A stretch of 64,000 bases of DNA. Source: CAMCHP01 sp036835325 (GTDB taxonomy: Bacteria; Bacteroidota; Bacteroidia; Flavobacteriales_D; Sanyastnellaceae). Of the stretch, positions 9,190-15,957 are shown piece after piece. Within the stretch, counting starts at the first letter, position 1; each line of letters starts with the position of its first letter. The notes under the pieces are model-generated. The model searched no databases, was not told the DNA's origin, and worked only from the letters and a program-made list of their open reading frames with translations. Where the stretch lies: the NCBI GenBank assembly GCA_036835325.1, contig DAITMF010000002.1:1-64000 (forward strand), read 5' to 3'. The translations under genes were made by a program, and so were the position numbers.

Positions 9190-10832
9190 GCGAAGAAGTA
9201 CCAGATGAAGGCCGTTATAATCAATACACCGAAGGTCAATGCTTTTGCTGAGCGTGTTCCGCTGAAGGCCAGCATGAAGCGCTTGCCGTAAGTTAAACGC
9301 TCAACTTCGGGTGTAATCGGCACCGGATTGAGCAAACTCACCACAATCAACACCACGGCGCACACGACAAAGAGGAAGAATGCGAAGTGCAAGAAATTGA
9401 TGTCGGCAAATTGGTAGAGCAATCCAGTGCCCAATTGGTCTTTAACAAGTTCCATGATTAGGCGAGCTGCGCCAACCAAACCACCTGTAATCAGCGCAGC
9501 TTTCGCCCCACTGGCGTTCAATTTGGCGCTGAAAATGCCCAAAAGGAATACCGCTGCAATCGGTGGTGAAATGTAGGCTTGTATGCTTTGAAGTTTTTGG
9601 AACAGCCCTCCTTCAAGCACTTGAAGAAGTGGAATCCATGCAAGACCCAATACCACAAGCACTCCGGTAGCGACTTGGCCTACAAATACCAATCGGCGTT
9701 CGGTTGATTCGGGGAAGTACTTTTGGTAAATGTCGATGGTGAACAACGTTGAGCACGAGTTGAAAACCGAAGACAGTGAACTCATCAAGGCGGCCAGCAT
9801 CCCGGCTACTACAAGTCCTTTCATGCCCGTGGGCAGAAGTTGCAAGATGAGCACAGGGAGGGCCGCATCGTACACGGGTTTACCATTTTCTTGAGGGAAG
9901 GTCAACATCGGGTTGTCGCCGGTCGAAAGTGCATACGCCACCACGCCGGGCAGCACGAAAATGAACAGCGGCAAGAGTTTTAGGTACCCGGCGAAAATGG
10001 TTCCCTTGCGGGCTTGGTCGATGTTGCGCGCTGCGAGCACTCTTTGCACAATAAATTGGTCGGTACACCAGTACCACACACCGAGTATCGGGGCACCGAA
10101 AAGTATCCCCGTCCACGGGAAATCCGGGTCACTCATGGGTCTCCACAACGAAAGGTACATGGGCTCGGTACGGGCGGTGAGTTCATCCCATCCCCCTAGG
10201 GCATCCATGCCATAATAGGTCACTGCAACGGCGCCGCCGATTAAGACGAACATTTGCATCATATCGGTGTAAATCACCGCTTTAAGACCGCCGAAGATGG
10301 TGTAGATACCGGTTGCCACAACGATGATGATGGCGCCGGTCCAAAAATCAATGCCAAGCAACGAGGTAAACACAATGCCGCCTGCAGCAATTGTCACCGA
10401 TATTTTGGTTAGAATGTAGGCGAGGATTGAAACCCACGAAAGGTATCCCCGTGACCACTTGCTGAAGCGGTGCTCAAGGAATTGAGGCATCGTGTACACG
10501 CCCGACTTGAGGTAGAACGGTACAAATACCCATCCCAAAACAAGAAGAATGATGCCTGCCAAGATTTCAAATTGCCCTGCTGCGAATGCACCTGAGGCTC
10601 CGGCACCGGCAAGCCCTACGAGGTGCTCAGACCCAATGTTGGAGGCAAACAGCGAGGCGCCGATGACGAACCAGCCAAGGTTTCGTCCGCCCAGAAAATA
10701 GCCCTCCGAATCGGAGTTTCCTTTTTTACCCTGCAATCGGTCTTTGATAATAAGGCCGAAAGCAAGGGCGAAAACGCCGACAAAATAGAGCGAAATTATA
10801 GCTAAATCGAGGGTTTCAAGTTGCTTAAACAT
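9186..10832 (-). CDS. Sodium/sugar symporter, SSS (SGLT) family
   Basis: A 548-residue inner-membrane transporter of the sodium:solute symporter family, very near the usual length of SGLT-type proteins. About 14 membrane segments can be followed. The sequence ASNIGSEHLVGLAGAGA near residue 65 is the conserved first broken helix of SGLT proteins, and FGGLKAVIYTDMMQ is a family hallmark. It probably imports a hexose such as glucose or galactose with Na+. It lies 14 nt after the GH-A glycosidase gene and overlaps the beta-barrel gene. Its presence in a glucan operon suggests that monosaccharide rather than long oligosaccharide is the imported product. Confidence 0.88.
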   Translation of the reverse strand: MFKQLETLDLAIISLYFVGVFALAFGLIIKDRLQGKKGNSDSEGYFLGGRNLGWFVIGASLFASNIGSEHLVGLAGAGASGAFAAGQFEILAGIILLVLGWVFVPFYLKSGVYTMPQFLEHRFSKWSRGYLSWVSILAYILTKISVTIAAGGIVFTSLLGIDFWTGAIIIVVATGIYTIFGGLKAVIYTDMMQMFVLIGGAVAVTYYGMDALGGWDELTARTEPMYLSLWRPMSDPDFPWTGILFGAPILGVWYWCTDQFIVQRVLAARNIDQARKGTIFAGYLKLLPLFIFVLPGVVAYALSTGDNPMLTFPQENGKPVYDAALPVLILQLLPTGMKGLVVAGMLAALMSSLSSVFNSCSTLFTIDIYQKYFPESTERRLVFVGQVATGVLVVLGLAWIPLLQVLEGGLFQKLQSIQAYISPPIAAVFLLGIFSAKLNASGAKAALITGGLVGAARLIMELVKDQLGTGLLYQFADINFLHFAFFLFVVCAVVLIVVSLLNPVPITPEVERLTYGKRFMLAFSGTRSAKALTFGVLIITAFIWYFFA

Positions 10833-10846
10833 GGCAAAAAAGGTGG

Positions 10847-12193
10847 TTAAGGTTGCTCAAAAGAGTCCATCGTGACTGCTTTGAACTTTACAATTTGACT
10901 CTGTTCCGCGTCGCGCTGACGAGGCGTTACGTAGAATGGCAAATTGGTGTAGGCCACGTGGCCATTGCCATCAAAAACGTAGATGAAGAGGCGGTACGGA
11001 CCTTCTTCATTGGGAGCGCGGAAGCGCATGCTACTGCCTTTTTTGGATCGGATGAGCCCCCGCATGCCTTCGGGCCGCGTTTCGGCATCTCCACCGGCTT
11101 TGGTATCGGTACTTTCGCGTAATATCTCCCATTTGAACTCCAGCTTGTCGTTGTTGGGGTCAGAAACTTCCACTACCGCATCAAAAAGTTCTTCGGCGGT
11201 GAGGTAGATATCTTCGCCTTTGGCTTGGCCATTGAGTGTTGCAGAGGCGAGAACCGGTGATCGGTTCTCAGGGTAACGGCCACGCCAGTGGTATTCGAGT
11301 TCATCGAGCGCAGGAGATGCCTCTCCCGAGTCAAGGAAAAGCCCGTACCACGTTGAGGTGGTTTCTTGCTTGAAGCCCCAGAGAAACACGTACGAGCCGA
11401 TGCAGTACTTGGCATCGGCAAGGATGTCGTTTGCGTAGCGCTCACGGTACGAACGGGCTTTTTCATCGCTGCTTTGCTCCAAAGGTGCATTCCATGAAGT
11501 TTTGGCAACTTCCCAGTGGCCGTTGGGACCCCATTCGGTAATGAGGTAAGGGCCATCCCAACCAAAGTTGCGAAGGTTCTCCTTGACCTTTGGCAAATCG
11601 CCGTAGGTGTTGATGCCGTAAATGTCAATGTGCGGTGCACGCTCTTTGATCAGCGCAACTTCGGCGGCATCGAGTCCGGCGGTTACAGTACATGTAGGGT
11701 GGTTGGGATCAAGCTCGTGAATCATTTTGGCAATGTCGTTCACGGCATACCACACCTTGGTGTTGCTGTAAAAAAGGTCAACTTCGTTGCCGATGCCCCA
11801 GAGCAGCAATGCCGGGTGGTCTTTAATGCGGAGCACGATTTTTCGAAAACGCTCAAGCTGAGCGGCAACTGCGGCCTCGTTGTCGTAGTCGAAGCCATGG
11901 CGCTCATGTCCGACCCACAAACCCATCATCACGGTAAGCCCGCGACGCTGTGCCTCATCGAGTATTTTTTCGGCATCGTCAGCGCTCCACGTTCTGAACG
12001 AGTTTCCGCCAATTTCAACCAGTTTATCGAGGTGGGTACTGCCACCGGCCCCTTTCACATAATAAGGTTGGCCGCCTCGGTACAATTGCCAAGTGCCGTT
12101 AGCCGCTTGCTTCACTTCTACCTTGACCACCTGGGCCTGTACGCTCAGCAGTGAGGTGAATGTAAGTAACAGAAGGAGGGTAAGTCGTAACAT
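10847..12193 (-). CDS. Exported clan GH-A glycosidase (GH2/GH5-like TIM barrel)
   Basis: A 448-residue secreted enzyme with signal peptide MLRLTLLLLLTFTSLLSVQA. The TIM barrel shows the two clan GH-A glutamates: acid/base E137 in WGIGNEVD at the end of strand 4 and nucleophile E220 in LITEWGP at strand 7, 83 residues apart. The last 120 residues form an Ig-like domain (VEVSDPNNDKLEFKWE). The start at 12191-12193 is 4 nt after the regulator stop; the longer open frame would overlap that gene. It may be an exo-beta-glucanase or transglycosylase acting on the same glucan as the GH16 and GH3 enzymes. The GH family number is not certain. Confidence 0.75.
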   Translation of the reverse strand: MLRLTLLLLLTFTSLLSVQAQVVKVEVKQAANGTWQLYRGGQPYYVKGAGGSTHLDKLVEIGGNSFRTWSADDAEKILDEAQRRGLTVMMGLWVGHERHGFDYDNEAAVAAQLERFRKIVLRIKDHPALLLWGIGNEVDLFYSNTKVWYAVNDIAKMIHELDPNHPTCTVTAGLDAAEVALIKERAPHIDIYGINTYGDLPKVKENLRNFGWDGPYLITEWGPNGHWEVAKTSWNAPLEQSSDEKARSYRERYANDILADAKYCIGSYVFLWGFKQETTSTWYGLFLDSGEASPALDELEYHWRGRYPENRSPVLASATLNGQAKGEDIYLTAEELFDAVVEVSDPNNDKLEFKWEILRESTDTKAGGDAETRPEGMRGLIRSKKGSSMRFRAPNEEGPYRLFIYVFDGNGHVAYTNLPFYVTPRQRDAEQSQIVKFKAVTMDSFEQP

Positions 12194-12197
12194 GCAA

Positions 12198-12935
12198 TTA
12201 GAGGTCGAAGTTGAATCCGCGTTCTTCAAGTTCAGCGTAGCGCTCGAGGTTGAAGGTGAACAACTTGGCCGGACGGTGCGCTACGTTCTGCTGCAATTTA
12301 CCGATGTCATCAAGGTGCCGCCACTCGTTGAGCTTTTTGCGGAAGTTTCCTTTATCGTACGTCGTGTTGTAAATGGCCTCGTAGAGCTCTTGAAGTTCAG
12401 TGATGGTGAAGTGGGAGGGGAGGACGCCAATCCCGACCGGTTTGTGCCGCACTGTATCTTGCAAGGCGTGCAACGCCGTCGTGAGGATTTCTTCGTGGTC
12501 GAAGGCAAGTTCAGGCAACTCATTAACATCGTACCATACGGCTTGCGTAGCCCACGCCGATGCCATCGGAGTGTAGTCTTGAATCTCAACCAAGGCCAAG
12601 TAACCGGTTGTGATAACGCGACCTAAAGGATGTCGGTTTGGGTTTCCAAAAACCCCTACTTGCTCAAAAAGCACGCGATCAAGCGTTGTCAAATCTTTAA
12701 GTACACGCATAGCTGCGCTGCTCAGGTCTTCTGACGGATATACAAGGTCGCCCGGCAAGGCCCACTTACCTAAATAGGGCTCAGCACCGCGCTGGATGAG
12801 CAACACTTTCAACTCTTTGCCTTGGTGACCGAAAATCACACAGTCAACCGATAACGCCATTTTAAAGAAGTCGGCTATCGGAATCGCATAGAAGTCGTTC
12901 GTAAGGGTCGCTTTGGGTTGGGTTTCTGGTTTCAT
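12198..12935 (-). CDS. Nudix-domain transcriptional regulator (AraR/NrtR-like)
   Basis: About 245 residues: an N-terminal Nudix fold (VLLIQRGAEPYLGKWALPGD) followed by a winged helix (HFTITELQELYEAIY, then GNFRKKLNEW). The Nudix box keeps the Gly, the first Glu and the Arg (GDLVYPSE, then MRVLKDLT), but the catalytic REUxEE glutamates are replaced, so hydrolysis is unlikely. Proteins of this design in Bacteroidota (for example AraR) bind a sugar and control sugar-use genes. It is the first gene of the glycan operon and divergent from the repeat-protein genes, so it probably controls both. I chose the ATG at 12935; an upstream in-frame start exists at 12989. The effector is unknown. Confidence 0.8.
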   Translation of the reverse strand: MKPETQPKATLTNDFYAIPIADFFKMALSVDCVIFGHQGKELKVLLIQRGAEPYLGKWALPGDLVYPSEDLSSAAMRVLKDLTTLDRVLFEQVGVFGNPNRHPLGRVITTGYLALVEIQDYTPMASAWATQAVWYDVNELPELAFDHEEILTTALHALQDTVRHKPVGIGVLPSHFTITELQELYEAIYNTTYDKGNFRKKLNEWRHLDDIGKLQQNVAHRPAKLFTFNLERYAELEERGFNFDL

Positions 12936-12986
12936 CTGAAGAGATAGAAAGGGGATCATTGCCCAAGTTAACTCTGCTTTCGGGAG

Positions 12987-13007
12987 CAATCTACAAAATA
13001 GATATTG
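12987..13007. promoter_or_regulatory. Imperfect inverted repeat, candidate operator
   Basis: The sequence CAATCTA-caaaa-TAGATATTG lies in the AT-rich divergent region between the regulator gene and the first repeat-protein gene. It has the size and place of an operator for a winged-helix dimer. Downstream on the plus strand, TACCTTAG (13037-13044) is one base off the TAnnTTTG -7 box. Both assignments are tentative. Confidence 0.3.
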
Positions 13008-13155
13008 TGAAATTTACAAAAAGTTAAAAATTTGTATACCTTAGGCACGCCTTAAACGGTTTGAGTGCGTGGTCTGATTTCTTAATTCAATGAAAATTAA
13101 GAATCTGTGTCAAGACTCAGCCGAAGTAAATGAGTCTAACCAAAATAGCTTACTT

Positions 13156-15732
13156 ATGAATTTCAAGATTTCAACGCTTGTGCTCGGTCTCTTGTGGAGC
13201 CTGAGTTCATTGGCCTTTAATGTCACCTTTCGGGTTGACATGGCAGAGGTCACAAACCCCTACACCACACCTGAGGTGAATGGTGACTTTAATTCTTGGT
13301 GTGGCGGCTGCGCCCCAATGACGAACGTCGGCGGAAGTGTATGGGAGCTCGTCATCGACCTTGCTCCCGGAGTGTATGAGTACAAGTTTGCAGCCGACAG
13401 CTGGGGCATCCAAGAAAACCTCTTGGTGGGTACATCGTGTACAGTAACCAACTTCGGTTTTACCAATCGCTCATTAACCGTAGTTGATCAAGACATTGAT
13501 CTCGGCACTGTGTGCTGGGCCTCATGCCAAGCCTGTGGGGTGGCACCTGTTGTGTACGATGTGACTTTCCGCGTCGACATGTCGAACGTTACTGACCCCT
13601 ACACAACACCGGAAGTAAACGGTATTTTCAATGGATGGTGTGGAGGATGTGCGCCGTTGACCAACACGAGCGGCGACATTTGGGCATTGACTGTGCAACT
13701 GGCTCCGGGCAACTACGAGTACAAATTCGCAGCTGATGGTTGGGCCATTCAGGAAAACCTCACTCCAGGTAGTACCTGCACGGTTACCAACGATGGCTTT
13801 ACCAACCGATTGGTAAGTGTTGTTGATGGCGATGTTGTGCTTCCTGTTGTGTGCTGGGCGTCGTGCGTGGCGTGTGCTACAGATCCCGGACCGGGAGTTT
13901 GTACACTCGACTTTGCCTTGAACTTTGACGATGCCTCTTCGGTAAACGCTTGGCAAGCCGTTGCCGATGCCACCTTGCCTGAAGCAAGTTTCGGATGGAA
14001 CGCTGCAGGTGTAACAACAGGTGCACTTCAAATGTCGGGTGCTAACAGCACCGATGGCATTGGTCGCGCATACATCTTCCAGTACGTTGACGGCGCTTTC
14101 GATTACGCGGGTGCTACAAGCGTTACGCTCTCATTTGATGTTAAACTCGGTTCACCACTTGTAGGTGCAGCATTTCACTTGCAAACCGAGTTCCCAGGAG
14201 TTGGAACCACCAATACCTTTGACCTCCAAACCCAAGGTTTGAACGAGGCGACTTGGACCAACTATACCTACACCTTCAATGGTGTTGGTGCCGGTTCGCT
14301 CTTCCGTATGCACTTTAACATCGCTGCAGGTGCCTTTATTGGCGCCGGTGGTGTGGTTTTGGTTGACAATATTCAACTGGTGTGCAATGGCGGAACAGGC
14401 GGTGTGACCGGCTGCACCGATGCAGATGCGGTGAACTTCAACGCTGCTGCCACAACCGATGACGGCAGCTGTGAATACAACGTTACATTCTACGTTGATA
14501 TGGCCAATGTTACCGAAGCGTACACAACTCCGGAGGTGAATGGTACCTTCAATGGTTTCTGCGGCGGATGTGCGCAAATGACCAACATCGGCGGAACCGT
14601 ATGGGAAATCGTTATCCCTCTGCCAGCAGGCAGCTATGAGTACAAGTTCGCAGCCGATACCTGGAACATCCAAGAGAACTTGTTGCCCGGTTCTCCGTGC
14701 ACCATTACCACCGGTGCGTTTACAAACCGCGCTCTCACTGTTGTTGATGCACCCATTGTGCTCGATCAGGTATGCTGGGGCTCTTGCCAAGCGTGCATTG
14801 CTGCGCCACAATCGTACAATGTTACGTTCCGTGTTGACATGGCCAACGTGACTGATGCGTACACCACTCCTGAAGTGAACGGTACGTTTAACGGTTTCTG
14901 TGGAGGATGTGCACCAATGACCAACATCGGCGGTACCGTATGGGAAATCACTATTCCGCTCGAAGCAGGCAGCTACGAGTATAAATTTGCAGCCGACACC
15001 TGGACCATTCAAGAAAACCTCGTCCCTGGTGCAGCTTGTACAGTAACCAACTTCGGATTTACCAACCGCTTCATTGAAGTGGTTGATCAAGACATCGATC
15101 TTGGAACCGTATGCTGGGCTGCCTGCCAAGCATGTGATGTGGCGCCGCAAGTGTACAATGTTACCTTCCGGGTTGACATGGCCAATGTAACCGATGCCTA
15201 CACCACGCCTGAGGTCAACGGAACGTTCAATGGTTTCTGTGGAGGATGTGCACCTATGGCCAACATCGGCGGAACCGTATGGGAAATCACCATTCCGCTC
15301 GAAGTAGGTAGCTACGAGTACAAATTCGCAGCCGATACTTGGACCATTCAAGAGAACCTCACCGAAGGTGCTGCATGTACAGTCACCAACTTTGGATTCA
15401 CCAACCGCTTCATTGAAGTGGTTGATCAAGACATCGACATGGGCGTAGTTTGTTGGGCCGAATGCGTAGCCTGCGCTGTGCCAGGTGCAGGGTGTACTTA
15501 CCCAGGTGCCGTTAACTACGATGCCTCAGCAAGCTCTGACGACGGTTCGTGCATCTTCGCAGGTTGCACCGATCCAATGGCGTTGAACTTCATGCCATAC
15601 ACCAACTTCGATAATGGAAGCTGTGTGTTCGATCAGCCCAATACGTGTCCGGCCGACCTCAATGGCGATGGCCTCGTTGGTTCAACCGACTTGAGCATCT
15701 TCCTGAGCGAGTACGGATTGCTTTGCGATTAA
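13156..15732 (+). CDS. Secreted multi-module glycan-binding-type protein with dockerin-like tail
   Basis: An 858-residue exported protein with signal peptide at residues 1-20; the ATG at 13156 is preferred over 13090 because it begins the signal. Five copies of a 113-residue E-set (CBM48/20-like) module begin at residues 22, 135, 442, 555 and 668. Each has VTFRVDM, TPEVNG.FN.(W/F)C..CA.M, YEYKFA.D and a CWxxCxxC end. Between copies 2 and 3 lies a roughly 165-residue jelly-roll-like domain (249-413) and a GCTDADAVN/DDGSC repeat. The end has two more GCT/DGSC repeats and one EF-hand-like segment (DLNGDGLVGSTDL). No catalytic motif is seen. I infer glycan capture at the surface; sorting by the tail is unproven. 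Confidence 0.75.
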   Translation: MNFKISTLVLGLLWSLSSLAFNVTFRVDMAEVTNPYTTPEVNGDFNSWCGGCAPMTNVGGSVWELVIDLAPGVYEYKFAADSWGIQENLLVGTSCTVTNFGFTNRSLTVVDQDIDLGTVCWASCQACGVAPVVYDVTFRVDMSNVTDPYTTPEVNGIFNGWCGGCAPLTNTSGDIWALTVQLAPGNYEYKFAADGWAIQENLTPGSTCTVTNDGFTNRLVSVVDGDVVLPVVCWASCVACATDPGPGVCTLDFALNFDDASSVNAWQAVADATLPEASFGWNAAGVTTGALQMSGANSTDGIGRAYIFQYVDGAFDYAGATSVTLSFDVKLGSPLVGAAFHLQTEFPGVGTTNTFDLQTQGLNEATWTNYTYTFNGVGAGSLFRMHFNIAAGAFIGAGGVVLVDNIQLVCNGGTGGVTGCTDADAVNFNAAATTDDGSCEYNVTFYVDMANVTEAYTTPEVNGTFNGFCGGCAQMTNIGGTVWEIVIPLPAGSYEYKFAADTWNIQENLLPGSPCTITTGAFTNRALTVVDAPIVLDQVCWGSCQACIAAPQSYNVTFRVDMANVTDAYTTPEVNGTFNGFCGGCAPMTNIGGTVWEITIPLEAGSYEYKFAADTWTIQENLVPGAACTVTNFGFTNRFIEVVDQDIDLGTVCWAACQACDVAPQVYNVTFRVDMANVTDAYTTPEVNGTFNGFCGGCAPMANIGGTVWEITIPLEVGSYEYKFAADTWTIQENLTEGAACTVTNFGFTNRFIEVVDQDIDMGVVCWAECVACAVPGAGCTYPGAVNYDASASSDDGSCIFAGCTDPMALNFMPYTNFDNGSCVFDQPNTCPADLNGDGLVGSTDLSIFLSEYGLLCD
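13219..13896 (+). repeat. 113-codon module, copies 1-2
   Basis: Two in-frame units start at 13219 and 13558, exactly 339 nt apart. Each encodes one six-cysteine E-set module. Confidence 0.85.
14479..15495 (+). repeat. 113-codon module, copies 3-5
   Basis: Units start at 14479, 14818 and 15157, again spaced exactly 339 nt. Copies 4 and 5 are nearly identical in protein over their whole length, which points to recent duplication or gene conversion. Confidence 0.88.
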
Positions 15733-15755
15733 GTTCATTGCATTCTTTGCAAGTG

Positions 15756-15783
15756 GAAGGGGCTTCGGCCCCTTCTTTTTTTT
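15756..15783 (+). terminator. Rho-independent terminator
   Basis: An 8-bp stem GAAGGGGC / GCCCCTTC with a TTCG tetraloop is followed by eight Ts. It lies 24 nt after the stop of the first repeat-protein gene, so that gene is transcribed apart from the next two. Confidence 0.9.
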
Positions 15784-15810
15784 CCGGTATTTTAACCGGT
15801 GTGAAAAAAA

Positions 15811-15835
15811 ACTTATTGTAAAGTGAACAATAAGT
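15811..15835. promoter_or_regulatory. Perfect 9-bp inverted repeat, candidate operator
   Basis: ACTTATTGT and ACAATAAGT are separated by 7 nt, upstream of the second repeat-protein gene. The half-site TATTGT resembles ATATTGT in the inverted repeat at 12987-13007, so one regulator might bind both. No T-tract follows, which argues against a terminator. Confidence 0.4.
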
Positions 15836-15957
15836 AAAATGATTGTCCTAAATTTCACCTCAAATCGCCTCGGTTTGGTCGTTTTCATGTGCAAGCATCC
15901 AAACGACAGGCCGATTACATGGCGAGCCTCACCATGTAGAACCCTAGTTGTAAAACA

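Noticed and set aside
12990..13155. Start of the first repeat protein at the earlier in-frame ATG 13090
   Set aside because: The 22 added residues are polar and precede the signal peptide; 13156 gives a normal export signal.
14152..15429. Long open frame (425 codons) on the minus strand across the repeat array
   Set aside because: It is the mirror of the repeated 113-codon modules; its product has no fold-like pattern and repeats with the same period.
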